A stretch of 56,886 nt of DNA. Source: Corynebacterium glyciniphilum AJ 3170 (lineage in GTDB: Bacteria; Actinomycetota; Actinomycetes; Mycobacteriales; Mycobacteriaceae). The stretch lies in the NCBI RefSeq assembly GCF_007673095.1, contig NZ_VDYZ01000017.1:1-56886 (forward strand). Reading direction: 5' to 3'. A program made the position numbers and the translations under genes. The notes beneath the pieces were generated by a model. That model made no database searches and had not been told where the DNA came from. It saw nothing but the letters and a program-made list of their open reading frames with translations. This document shows positions 1-8,477 of the stretch, one piece after another. Numbering within the stretch: the stretch's first letter is position 1; every line of letters starts with the position of its first letter.

Positions 1-154
1 TGACACCGTGGCCGCCGGGGATGCGGTCGCGGTGATCGAGGCGATGAAGATGGAGGCCTCGATCACCGCCCCGATCGCCGGGACCATCACCCGGGTGGTG
101 ATGAGCCAACCGACGAAGGTGGAGGGCGGCGACCTGCTCGCCGTTATCGAATAG
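1..154 (+). CDS. pyc: Biotin carboxyl carrier C-terminus, probably pyruvate carboxylase (5' truncated)
   Basis: Only the last 50 codons are in the window (reading frame begins at base 2, stop TAG at 152-154). They encode a biotinyl/lipoyl-attachment domain with the biotinylation motif EAMKME; the lysine in it would carry biotin. The ending KVEGGDLLAVIE fits the C-terminal carrier domain of actinobacterial pyruvate carboxylase, which makes oxaloacetate from pyruvate and bicarbonate. A free-standing carrier protein or an acyl-CoA carboxylase alpha subunit cannot be excluded because the catalytic domains lie outside the window. A strong hairpin follows immediately, so the transcript ends here. 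Confidence 0.75.
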   Translation, partial: DTVAAGDAVAVIEAMKMEASITAPIAGTITRVVMSQPTKVEGGDLLAVIE

Positions 155-181
155 GGCCCGAAAACGAACCCACACGTGATC

Positions 182-222
182 GACGCCCCTATCTGACTTA
201 CTGAAAGTCAGATAGGGGCGTC
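182..222 (+). terminator. Rho-independent terminator after the biotin carrier gene
   Basis: A perfect 17-bp stem (182-198 with 206-222) closes a 7-nt loop, starting 27 bp after the stop codon. The right flank is only moderately T-rich (ATTCGTCT), but stem strength and position make a terminator likely. Confidence 0.8.
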
Positions 223-291
223 ATTCGTCTCAGCGATTCTCGGTGAGTTCTCGCTCAGTTCGCTACTCCCGCAACGAAGGTAGGACAGCCA

Positions 292-324
292 AAGACCCCA
301 ACCACACGAGATGATCGGGGTCTT
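292..324 (-). terminator. Terminator for the leftward aminotransferase operon
   Basis: AAGACCCC (292-299) pairs with GGGGTCTT (317-324). Read leftwards the hairpin runs into TTTGG. It lies 30 bp beyond the aminotransferase stop codon, facing the terminator at 182-222. Confidence 0.5.
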
Positions 325-354
325 GACTGTCAGGTGCGGTTCAGAACGCCACTG

Positions 355-1713
355 CTATTTCACGTATTGGTCTAACAGGCCCAGCGCCTCATCCGTGATC
401 TGCAACCCCCGCACCAACTCCCCCTCCGAAATCACCAACGGCGGTGCCACATGCACCCGGTTGAAATGCATGAACGGCCACAACCCGCGGGCCTTACACG
501 CCGCAGCGAACTCCGCCATCGGCGCATTATCCTCACCCGCAGCATTAAACGGCACCAACGGCTCACGAGTCTGCCGATCACGCACCAGCTCAATCGCCCA
601 GAACAACCCCACACCACGCACCGCACCAACCACCGGGTGACGCCGGGCAAGATCCTCCACAAACGGGCGCACAACCCGCTCACCCAGATCCCGCACCCGC
701 TCCAGAACCCCGTCCTCCTCGATCACACGCAACGACTCCACACCCACCGCACACGCCAACGGATGCCCCGAATACGTCAACCCACCAGGAAACGCCCGAT
801 GAGCGAAGGTCTCCCGAATGGCGTCACTGATCACCACACCACCCAACGGCACATACCCCGAGTTCACCCCCTTAGCAAACGTGATCAGATCCGGGGTGAC
901 ACCCCAATTGTCCACCGCAAACCACTGACCGGTCCGACCGAACCCCGCCATGACCTCATCAGCGATATACACAATCCCGTAACGGTCACACAGTTCCCGC
1001 ACCCCGGCCAAATACCCCGGCGGCGGCACGAGAATACCATTGGTACCCACCACCGTCTCCATGATGATCGCCGCGATCGTGGAGGCACCCTCCAGAATGA
1101 TCTGCTGCTCCAACTGCTCCAGAGCCCGATCCGACTCCTCCTGCGGACTGGACGAATAAAACGGCGAACGGTAATCATACGGCCCGAAGAAATGCACCAC
1201 CGACGAATCCGACGGCTCATTAGCCCACCGCCGCGGATCCCCGGTCATACTGATCGCCGTCGACGTCGACCCGTGATACGAGCGGTACATGCTCATCACC
1301 TTGCGCCGACCGGTATGCACCCGCGCCATCCGCACCGCATTCTCATTGGCCTCAGCACCACCATTGGTGAAAAACACGTGGTTGAGATCCCCCGGCGCCA
1401 CCGCCGCGATCATCGCCGCCAACTGTGAGCGCACATCATTGGCAAACGCCGGAGCAACCGTAGCCAACCGATCCGCCTGATCCTTGATCGCCGACACCAA
1501 CCGCGGATGCTGATGCCCCAGATTCGTGTACACCAGCTGGGAGGCGAAATCCAGGTACTCATTGCCCTCATAGTCACTGAACACCGACCCCGAGGCAGAC
1601 TTCACCGGCACCGGGGCGATCTCATCCTGCGCCGACCACGAATGAAACACATGGGCCTTGTCCATCTCCCGGATCTCAGCGTCAGAGGTGGGACGGGACG
1701 GAAAAACAGTCAT
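355..1713 (-). CDS. Class III omega-amino acid aminotransferase
   Basis: PLP-dependent fold-type I transaminase of 452 residues, normal length for the class III (omega-amino acid:pyruvate) family. The PLP-binding segment IADEVMAGFGRTG and the Schiff-base lysine in TFAKGVNSGY are both present, and the N-terminal half has the FTNGGAEANENAVRMAR motif. It lies 18 bp downstream of mmsA on the same strand. The pair would convert an omega-amino acid (beta-alanine, 3-aminoisobutyrate or similar) to a semialdehyde and then to an acyl-CoA. The exact amino donor cannot be read from the sequence; taurine:pyruvate aminotransferase is an alternative in this family. Confidence 0.85.
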   Translation of the reverse strand: MTVFPSRPTSDAEIREMDKAHVFHSWSAQDEIAPVPVKSASGSVFSDYEGNEYLDFASQLVYTNLGHQHPRLVSAIKDQADRLATVAPAFANDVRSQLAAMIAAVAPGDLNHVFFTNGGAEANENAVRMARVHTGRRKVMSMYRSYHGSTSTAISMTGDPRRWANEPSDSSVVHFFGPYDYRSPFYSSSPQEESDRALEQLEQQIILEGASTIAAIIMETVVGTNGILVPPPGYLAGVRELCDRYGIVYIADEVMAGFGRTGQWFAVDNWGVTPDLITFAKGVNSGYVPLGGVVISDAIRETFAHRAFPGGLTYSGHPLACAVGVESLRVIEEDGVLERVRDLGERVVRPFVEDLARRHPVVGAVRGVGLFWAIELVRDRQTREPLVPFNAAGEDNAPMAEFAAACKARGLWPFMHFNRVHVAPPLVISEGELVRGLQITDEALGLLDQYVK

Positions 1714-1731
1714 GACAGATTCACGCTCCTA

Positions 1732-3216
1732 CTAGTTGGTGGGGAAACCCAGGTTGATCTGCGACTCACTCGGCAACGGCCACCGCTCGGTGACCACCTT
1801 GCGCCGCGTGTAGAAATTGAACGACTCCGGGCCATACATATGGGTATCCCCGAACAACGAGTCCTTCCACCCACCGAACGAAAACGCCCCGATCGGCACC
1901 GGAATCGGCACATTGATCCCCACCATGCCCACCTCAATATCGAACTTGAACTGCCGGGCAGTACGCCCGTCACGGGTGAACATCGCCGTACCGTTAGCAT
2001 ACCGACTGGAATTGATCAACTCCACCGCCTCGTCATAGGACCCCACCCGCACCACCGACAGCACCGGCCCGAAGATCTCCTCGTCATACACCGCCATACC
2101 CGGGGTCACGTTGTCGACCAGCGTCGGACCGGTGAAAAAACCCTCGGTCGGCAGATCATGCTCACGACCGTCGACAACGACGGTCGCGCCTTCGTCCGCG
2201 GCACCAGCAACAATGGACTCGATCCGGTCACGCGACACCTCCGTGACAATCGGGCCCATATCCGCACCCGGCTCGACACCATTGCACACCCGGATATCCC
2301 CCATCCGCCGGGCGACCTTGTCCACCAGCTCATCGGCGATGTCACCGACAGCCACCAGCACCGACACCGCCATACACCGCTCACCAGCTGAGCCGTACCC
2401 CGCAGAGATCGCCGCATCAGCGGCTGAATCCAGATCAGCATCCGGCATCACCACCATATGGTTCTTCGCCCCACCCAGAGCCTGCACCCGCTTACCGTTG
2501 GCCGCCGCGGTGGTGTAGATGTGCTTGGCGATCGGAGTGGACCCAACGAAACTGACTGCCTTGATCCGCGGCTCCTCCAGAATCGCCTCCACAGCCTCCT
2601 TGTCCCCGTGCACCACGTTCAAGACACCGTCGGGCAAACCTGCCTCACGGAAGGCCTCAGCAATCCACAACGCCGCCGAAGGAACCTTCTCACTGGGCTT
2701 GAGGATCACCGCATTACCCGCGGCAATCGCGGTGGTGATCATCCACAACGGCACCATCGCCGGAAAATTGAACGGAGTGATACACCCCACCACCCCCACC
2801 GGCTGACGGATCTGAGAGACATCCACCCCACCGGCAGCCTGCTCCAACGCCTCACCTTTCATGTGATGCACCAGCCCGGCACAGAACTCCACGTTCTCCA
2901 GCCCACGGTCAATCTCCCCGGCCGCATCATCAAGCACCTTGCCGTGCTCAGCAGTAATCAGAGCAGCGAGTTCCCGCTTACGGGCGGTGATGATCTCCCG
3001 CAACCGGAACATCACACCCGCCCGCTTAGCCATGCCCGTGGCCCGCCAGCCCGGCTGAGCGGCCTGCGCAGCATCCACCGCCGTAGCCAACGTGCTCGCC
3101 GAAGCCAACGGCAACTCACCGGTCTGCTTGCCGGTAGCCGGGTTGAACACCTGCCCGCTACGCTGCCCGTCAGTGTTCTTGGCCCCACCGATCAGGTGGT
3201 ACAGCTTCTCAGTCAT
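1732..3216 (-). CDS. mmsA: Methylmalonate-semialdehyde dehydrogenase (CoA-acylating)
   Basis: Aldehyde dehydrogenase of 494 residues, typical of MmsA. The nucleophilic cysteine is in GSAGERCMAVS. The usual catalytic glutamate segment is replaced by ALGGAKNH, which is diagnostic of the CoA-dependent subgroup that makes propionyl-CoA or acetyl-CoA from (methyl)malonate semialdehyde. Start chosen at ATG 3216 because GGAGGCG stands 7 bp upstream; an in-frame TTG six codons earlier lacks a ribosome site. It is first in an operon with the aminotransferase. The promoter carries a perfect TTGTATTACAA palindrome over its -10 box, the same as at the oxidoreductase promoter near 9.8 kb. Confidence 0.9.
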   Translation of the reverse strand: MTEKLYHLIGGAKNTDGQRSGQVFNPATGKQTGELPLASASTLATAVDAAQAAQPGWRATGMAKRAGVMFRLREIITARKRELAALITAEHGKVLDDAAGEIDRGLENVEFCAGLVHHMKGEALEQAAGGVDVSQIRQPVGVVGCITPFNFPAMVPLWMITTAIAAGNAVILKPSEKVPSAALWIAEAFREAGLPDGVLNVVHGDKEAVEAILEEPRIKAVSFVGSTPIAKHIYTTAAANGKRVQALGGAKNHMVVMPDADLDSAADAAISAGYGSAGERCMAVSVLVAVGDIADELVDKVARRMGDIRVCNGVEPGADMGPIVTEVSRDRIESIVAGAADEGATVVVDGREHDLPTEGFFTGPTLVDNVTPGMAVYDEEIFGPVLSVVRVGSYDEAVELINSSRYANGTAMFTRDGRTARQFKFDIEVGMVGINVPIPVPIGAFSFGGWKDSLFGDTHMYGPESFNFYTRRKVVTERWPLPSESQINLGFPTN

Positions 3217-3259
3217 GCTCGATCGCCTCCTCAAGGCTCATGTAGGACGTTCCAGATTG

Positions 3260-3289
3260 ATTGTATTACAATTCCTACAGTGATGTAAA
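3260..3289 (-). promoter_or_regulatory. mmsA promoter with GntR/FCD-type operator
   Basis: On the minus strand TTTACA (3284-3289) and TACAAT (3260-3265) are 18 bp apart, a good sigma-70 type promoter. A 13-bp palindrome, ATTGTATTACAAT (3260-3272), covers the -10 box. It fits TNGTNNNACNA, the consensus known for FadR-subfamily GntR repressors, and its 11-bp core recurs exactly at 9790-9800. A bound protein would block RNA polymerase. Confidence 0.65.
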
Positions 3290-3353
3290 CCACTTTGCTC
3301 GGAAACTTTTCCTTACGTCTCGAAGTATTTGACCTGCCCAGGGCCACTCCTGG

Positions 3354-4799
3354 TCAGGTCAACACCACCGCTACCAGGACAGTGAGCAGCCCTACCACCA
3401 CTGCATTGGCAGCGAGAACCACCTTCATGATCCAGCGGGTATCCACCGAACCTTCGCACTCCCCTCGTAACGAATCCGCTACCCCCGCGGCCACTGCGAC
3501 GCGTGCCGGACACATCATGATGGCCGCTCCTGTCGCGACGTTCTGCATCGCCAGCGCAGTGGCAGTGTCCGTACCCAGTGAGTGAGAAGCTTCGGTGATA
3601 CCCACAGTGACAAGCGCCGCACTGGCGCTTCCTGAATTCGTCACGTAGCCAGACACTGCGCCGATAGCAGGGATAAGGAACAGGAACGGCGACCCCATGT
3701 CGGTGGCCTCCTCGGCGAGCCGGCTGCTCATCCCGTTCATGGAGAGCAGGGCCCCGAAGACGATGTAGAGCAGAGTCAGAGTGCAGATGGGGAGCCACAG
3801 CCGGGCCCCCCGCTCCACCGCGGCTGGAATCTCGGACCGAGACATACCGAGCATCAGGGGCGCAACCATCGCGATCACCATGATCCACAGCGCCGGACCG
3901 GTGAGGGTTTTCTCCCAGGAGCCGAGGTCCACCACACCGGCGAGTCCTGTGGCGGCGGCCATCACGACGACAAGGGACGCATACGGGGAGAACGACTGCC
4001 TGGTTGCGGAATCCATGGAGATCCGTGGACCACTGCGGAGACGTGCCAGCGCGATGAAGACGATGATGCCAGCGAAGGATGCGAGAATCCCGCCGAGGGC
4101 AGGCGTGACCCACGCATTGGTGGCGACGAGCACCAGCCACATCGCGACCGTCGCCACGAGGATCTCAGCGATGTACCGGCGAAGGACGACCGTCCCCAGG
4201 CCTACGATCCCGATGGCCGCCCCCATCACACACTGGACGGGGAAGTTCAGCACCGCCGACCAGACACCCAGCTCCGACAGTCCAACCCCGGACATCCCGG
4301 TGGTGATCAGCAGTCCGGGCCCCATCGACCCCCAGGGGGCGAGGATGATTCCGAGCAGTGACACCGCCGCGGCACGTGTCGGAGACAGCCCGGTCCGGAG
4401 GAGCAGTGGGACGGTGGTGATCACACCCACGCCGAACCCGATGACGGACTCCGCCAGCGGGGCGATCCCGAGCCCGAGCAGAAGCACGCTGCGCTCCCTT
4501 GTTCCGGCGGCATGGCTCAGCCATTCACTGATTCTGTTTTGCGCACCCGAAGTGGAGAGGAACTCAGACAGCACAATCCCGCCGAGCATGATGAACACGG
4601 CAGACAGTACAGAGAATGACAGGGACCCGACGCTATCCTGTAGTGCTGAACTGGTCACGGGGAACCAGGGCGACAGTGCCAGAGTGGCGACGATCACGAT
4701 GAGCACGGCGTGAAGTGGGCGCACCCGTAGCAGAAGCAGAACTACGATGGCGACCATGGGAAGACCTGCGAGTATCAACTCCACAGCACTCTGGGACAT
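3354..4799 (-). CDS. L-lactate permease (LctP) family transporter
   Basis: Integral membrane protein of 481 residues with about 12 to 13 hydrophobic helices. LctP-family landmarks are PLAESVIGFGVGV in the first half and a C-terminal repeat with SGYVTNSGSASAALV and MCPARVAVAAGVA. Start set at ATG 4799, which has AGGAGAAGG just upstream; upstream codons in the same frame have no ribosome site. It closes the hydroxyproline operon, 159 bp after the semialdehyde dehydrogenase. LctP proteins carry lactate or glycolate with protons, but the context suggests hydroxyproline or a related carboxylate as substrate here. That assignment is inference. Confidence 0.7.
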   Translation of the reverse strand: MSQSAVELILAGLPMVAIVVLLLLRVRPLHAVLIVIVATLALSPWFPVTSSALQDSVGSLSFSVLSAVFIMLGGIVLSEFLSTSGAQNRISEWLSHAAGTRERSVLLLGLGIAPLAESVIGFGVGVITTVPLLLRTGLSPTRAAAVSLLGIILAPWGSMGPGLLITTGMSGVGLSELGVWSAVLNFPVQCVMGAAIGIVGLGTVVLRRYIAEILVATVAMWLVLVATNAWVTPALGGILASFAGIIVFIALARLRSGPRISMDSATRQSFSPYASLVVVMAAATGLAGVVDLGSWEKTLTGPALWIMVIAMVAPLMLGMSRSEIPAAVERGARLWLPICTLTLLYIVFGALLSMNGMSSRLAEEATDMGSPFLFLIPAIGAVSGYVTNSGSASAALVTVGITEASHSLGTDTATALAMQNVATGAAIMMCPARVAVAAGVADSLRGECEGSVDTRWIMKVVLAANAVVVGLLTVLVAVVLT

Positions 4800-4842
4800 G
4801 TACCTTCTCCTCTTCGATGAGTCCTCGCTTAACCAATGGAAA

Positions 4843-4893
4843 GAAGGTGCCGCACCTCGCCCATAGAGCAATGGGAGTGGTGACGGCACCTTC
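4843..4893 (-). other. Stem-loop between dehydrogenase and permease
   Basis: GAAGGTGCCG (4843-4852) pairs with CGGCACCTTC (4884-4893), and CCCAT/ATGGG (4860-4864 with 4871-4875) forms an inner stem. It sits in the 159-bp gap upstream of the permease start. No T-run follows in either direction, so an RNA processing site or partial attenuator is more likely than a full terminator. Confidence 0.45.
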
Positions 4894-4958
4894 CGGGTAG
4901 TGAGTCGCCTTTAGTAGGGCACTCGCCTACACAAGATGAGGCTGGCGACGGGAACGTG

Positions 4959-6458
4959 TCAGCTTTGTGCCCTCTCCGGGGCGAAGATCAGATCGTGCCA
5001 GTCCTTATGCTGCTCTGCTGTGATGTCACTGATCACGTGTTTGACATTCGTGTATTCCTCGAGCGAGTACTGCGACATGTCCTTGCCGAAGCCGGACGCC
5101 TTGTAGCCGCCATGGGGCATCTCACTGATGATCGGGATGTGGTCATTGATCCACACACAGCCGGCCTGGATCTCGCGGCTCGCCCGCTGGCTGCGGTATA
5201 TGCTCGTCGTCCAGGCCGAGGCAGCCAGCCCGAACGGAGTGTCGTTGGCGAGCTCGATGGCTTCATCGTCCGTACTGAAAGGAAGCGCGATGAGGACGGG
5301 ACCGAATACCTCGTCCTGGACGATCTCCGAGTCCTGGGCAGCACCGGTGATCAGCGTCGGCGCGTAGAATGCCCCGTCCTCAGGCAGTCCTTCGGGGACA
5401 CGCCCGCCACATCGGACCTGGGCACCGTCTTTCACGGCACGCTCGACCATGCCCTGGACCTTCTCTCGCTGGGCCACCGAGACCAAGGATCCCAGGTCCA
5501 CTGACCGATCGGTGACCGGGCCGACTGTTACTTCGTTCATGATCTCGGCGACGCGTTCGGTGAATGCGTCGAAGATGCTCTCGTGGACGTAGGCGCGGGT
5601 CGCAGCAGTGCAATCCTGGCCGACGTTGATCAATGATCCCGCGACGGCACCCCGGGCTGCGGCCTCGAGGTCCGCGTCGTCGAAGACCACGAAGGGGGCC
5701 TTCCCACCAAGTTCGAGATGCACCCGCTTGACCATCCCTGCAGCGGTTTCACCGATGTGCTTACCGACGGCCGTGGAGCCCGTGAAGGAAACCATGTCCA
5801 CGTCCGGGTGAGAAATCAGGGCCTCGCCGGTACTTGGTCCAGCGCCTGTGACAACGTTGAAGGCACCAGCCGGAAGCCCTGCCTCGACTGCTGTTTCAGC
5901 GAAGAGCAGCGAAGTCAGTGGGGTGATTTCGGCCGGTTTCAGCACGATGGTATTACCTGCGGCCAGTGCCGGGAGAACCTTCCATGCCGCCATCTGCAGT
6001 GGATAGTTCCACGGGGAGATCGAACCGACAACTCCAATAGGTTCACGACGAATACTCGAAGTATGGTCTCCGGAATACTCAGCCGATGCCTTACCCTCAA
6101 GTTGCCGAGCAGCACCGGCGAAAAAGGCGACGTTGTCGATGACGCCGGGGATGTCGAAGCCTTCGGCGAGTTTCCAGGCCTTACCGCCGTTCAGGCTCTC
6201 CAGCTCGGTGAACTCCTCGGCACGCTCCGCGACGATCCTGGACCACTGGTGCATGATCTCGCTCCGTTCTGCCGGGGTTCTCCCTGCCCAGTCCGGAAAG
6301 GCTCGTCGCGCTGCGGCAACGGCACTATCGACATCCCGGGGAGCAGCCTCGATACCAACAGCAAGTTCGTCCTCTGTTGAGGGGTTCGTGATCGTCAAGA
6401 CCTGGTCCGAGGTACCGTCACACCGGCGCCCGTCGATGTACTGCAGAGGAGTGTTCAT
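4959..6458 (-). CDS. 2-oxoglutarate semialdehyde dehydrogenase (aldehyde dehydrogenase family)
   Basis: Aldehyde dehydrogenase of 499 residues. The catalytic glutamate is in VHLELGGKAPFVVFDD and the nucleophilic cysteine in NVGQDCTAATR; the cofactor-binding part has TPFGLAASAW near the C-terminus. Start ATG 6458 overlaps the epimerase stop as ATGA, so the two are translationally coupled. In hydroxyproline breakdown this step oxidises 2,5-dioxopentanoate to 2-oxoglutarate with NAD(P)+. The family alone could also mean betaine or gamma-aminobutyraldehyde dehydrogenase; the epimerase, oxidase and deaminase neighbours make the hydroxyproline role the best reading. Confidence 0.8.
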   Translation of the reverse strand: MNTPLQYIDGRRCDGTSDQVLTITNPSTEDELAVGIEAAPRDVDSAVAAARRAFPDWAGRTPAERSEIMHQWSRIVAERAEEFTELESLNGGKAWKLAEGFDIPGVIDNVAFFAGAARQLEGKASAEYSGDHTSSIRREPIGVVGSISPWNYPLQMAAWKVLPALAAGNTIVLKPAEITPLTSLLFAETAVEAGLPAGAFNVVTGAGPSTGEALISHPDVDMVSFTGSTAVGKHIGETAAGMVKRVHLELGGKAPFVVFDDADLEAAARGAVAGSLINVGQDCTAATRAYVHESIFDAFTERVAEIMNEVTVGPVTDRSVDLGSLVSVAQREKVQGMVERAVKDGAQVRCGGRVPEGLPEDGAFYAPTLITGAAQDSEIVQDEVFGPVLIALPFSTDDEAIELANDTPFGLAASAWTTSIYRSQRASREIQAGCVWINDHIPIISEMPHGGYKASGFGKDMSQYSLEEYTNVKHVISDITAEQHKDWHDLIFAPERAQS

Positions 6459-7543
6459 GACCCCAGCCTTTCGTAGTTGGGTGAATCGTCGTCTCGTCCC
6501 CAGATGTCTCCGGCACGATAGCCCGCCTGGAACGGATCGTCGGGTTCGAGGACAAGTTGGTTGATGCCTGTGATCCAGGCACGGCCGTTGATGATCGGTG
6601 TAGTCGCGTCGTAGTACCCGCAGGTGGTGGGCTCTCCGACTTCCCCGGTGAAGGTGACACCGACAAGTGATTCTGCGACATAGGTATCGCCCTGTTGCAG
6701 TCGCCCGCGCGCCACTTCCGTGGCGATCCGCGAGGAAGTACCGGTACCGCATGGCGACCGGTCCAGAACGCCATCCCACGTTTCCGGATCAGAGGGGTCG
6801 ACTACACCGTTCGGCAGCACAGTCATATGGCGGGCGTCGACACCCTCATTCGGGCTGTCCTGGTAAAGCATCGGTAATGCAATGGTATTGAGGTCGGAAT
6901 TGACCGGATGAAGTACGTCCACATCGCGTGCGGCGACTGCATGAATAAGCGACGCCACGCGAATTGCGCGCCGAGTGTTGTCAGCGGTGAGGTCGAAACC
7001 GAACTGTGAGGCATCCGCGAGGACATAGAACTGGCCCCCAAATGCGATGTCAACAGTCACTTTCCCGTATTCGGGAAGGTCCAGCTCAAGGTCTCGTTCC
7101 ACGCTGAAGGAGGGGACGTTGGAGAAGCAGACATTGGAGGCACGCCCATTCTCCATCGTCACAGTGACCTCCACGGTGCCGACAGCGGTATCGACCCGGA
7201 GGGTCTCCTCACCGTCGAGGATGTCGATGGCACCCGTCTCGGCCAGGGCAGTGACAGCGCAGATCAGGTTGCTTCCCGACATTGGCCGGAAACCGCCTTG
7301 CTCCATCACGATCAACCCGAAAGCACTGTCAGGATTCACCGGTGCTGTGATCAGCGGTGCACAGACCGCCGGGTAGCCCCGCGGTTCACTCAGAACAAGG
7401 CGCCGGAACCAGTTGAGATTCTTCTCGCAAAAACGAAGACGCTCCGCCATGCTCGAACCTCGCACGCGGAGATCCTGTCCGAGAACGACTCTGCCGGGTT
7501 CCCCAGCATGCAGGTCAACCACATTGATTACTTTCCTACCCAT
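6455..7543 (-). CDS. 4-hydroxyproline 2-epimerase (proline racemase family)
   Basis: Proline racemase superfamily protein of 362 residues. The second catalytic cysteine is intact (DRSPCGTGTSSR). At the first catalytic position, usually MCGH, the sequence reads FRPMSGSNLICA, with serine in place of cysteine. Ser/Cys pairs are known among hydroxyproline 2-epimerases, whereas the trans-3-hydroxyproline dehydratases keep the first cysteine and lose the second. The reaction would be trans-4-hydroxy-L-proline to cis-4-hydroxy-D-proline. The start lies 6 bp after the deaminase stop and the end overlaps the dehydrogenase start, so it is inside the operon. Confidence 0.85.
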   Translation of the reverse strand: MGRKVINVVDLHAGEPGRVVLGQDLRVRGSSMAERLRFCEKNLNWFRRLVLSEPRGYPAVCAPLITAPVNPDSAFGLIVMEQGGFRPMSGSNLICAVTALAETGAIDILDGEETLRVDTAVGTVEVTVTMENGRASNVCFSNVPSFSVERDLELDLPEYGKVTVDIAFGGQFYVLADASQFGFDLTADNTRRAIRVASLIHAVAARDVDVLHPVNSDLNTIALPMLYQDSPNEGVDARHMTVLPNGVVDPSDPETWDGVLDRSPCGTGTSSRIATEVARGRLQQGDTYVAESLVGVTFTGEVGEPTTCGYYDATTPIINGRAWITGINQLVLEPDDPFQAGYRAGDIWGRDDDSPNYERLGS

Positions 7544-7549
7544 ACCGGG

Positions 7550-8443
7550 CTACGCCTTGACGTCGACGCCCGCGGAGCGAAGAACCTGCCGGAACTCCTC
7601 CACCACAGACTCAGAGAGGGGCCGCACGGGTTTACGGACGGGGCCCGAAGGGACACCCACGAGAGTGGTGCCTGCCTTAATGGCGGCAGCGTAGTTGTGG
7701 GACTCAAGGAACACGCAGACGGGCTGCAGCTTCCTCCACAGCTCGCGAGCTCGATCGAGATCCCGGTCGGCAAAGGCGTCGAAAAGGGCACGACATTCGG
7801 TGGGGAGGATACTGGCCGCTCCCCACACTCCGGCCTGTGCGCCCAACGCCAGTGCGCTGAAAGTGAGAGTGTCGTATCCGTTCAGGGCGGTGATGTCGTC
7901 AGCGTGGTGAAGAACGGCTTCGGTGAAGGACGGGAAGTCATCGTCGGTGTTCTTGTAGCTGAACACGTTGGTTTCCCTGCCCAGCTGAGCGAGCTGCTCT
8001 GGGGTGAGCTCAACCCCGGTGTTCGACGGAATGTTGTAGTACATGATCGGAAGATCGACAGCCTCGGAAACTGAACGGAAGTGATCGAGCAGCTCGTCGA
8101 ACGAAAGCGCATCATAGTAAGGAGGAACGACCATCACGCCGTCGGCACCGTCGTCGGCAGCAGCGCGGGTCAGTTCGATAGTTTCCTCGGTCGTTTGTGC
8201 ACCTGTCCCGACGAGCACGGGCACGCGCCCGGCGACCGCGTCAACGTACCTCTTGTTTGCAGCCTTACGTTCCTCTACCGACAACGTCGTGAATTCCCCG
8301 GTCGACCCACCGGGAACAAGACCGTGAATACCGTTGCCGACAATGTGCTCCACCTGCCGGTCAATCCCTTCGAAATCGATGCTCAGGTCTTCGTTGAAGG
8401 GAGTCACCACTGCGGCGAGGATGCCGGTGAGTTTGATAGTCAT
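7550..8443 (-). CDS. DapA-family deaminase, probable 1-pyrroline-4-hydroxy-2-carboxylate deaminase
   Basis: Class I lyase of the DHDPS/N-acetylneuraminate lyase family, 297 residues. The glycine-rich GGSTGEFTTLS substrate loop, the tyrosine in IMYYNIPSNTG and the Schiff-base lysine in FSYKNTDDD are all present. True dihydrodipicolinate synthase is unlikely in this catabolic setting. Between an epimerase/oxidase pair and an aldehyde dehydrogenase, the expected job is hydrolytic deamination of 1-pyrroline-4-hydroxy-2-carboxylate to 2-oxoglutarate semialdehyde and ammonia. Start ATG 8443 lies 34 bp after the oxidoreductase stop. Confidence 0.8.
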   Translation of the reverse strand: MTIKLTGILAAVVTPFNEDLSIDFEGIDRQVEHIVGNGIHGLVPGGSTGEFTTLSVEERKAANKRYVDAVAGRVPVLVGTGAQTTEETIELTRAAADDGADGVMVVPPYYDALSFDELLDHFRSVSEAVDLPIMYYNIPSNTGVELTPEQLAQLGRETNVFSYKNTDDDFPSFTEAVLHHADDITALNGYDTLTFSALALGAQAGVWGAASILPTECRALFDAFADRDLDRARELWRKLQPVCVFLESHNYAAAIKAGTTLVGVPSGPVRKPVRPLSESVVEEFRQVLRSAGVDVKA

Positions 8444-8477
8444 GAAAATGCCTTTCTGTGTGGAAGGTGCAGCGTGC

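Noticed and set aside
7550..8443. Biosynthetic dihydrodipicolinate synthase (dapA)
   Set aside because: Set in a catabolic operon between oxidase/epimerase and semialdehyde dehydrogenase genes; family membership alone does not support lysine synthesis.
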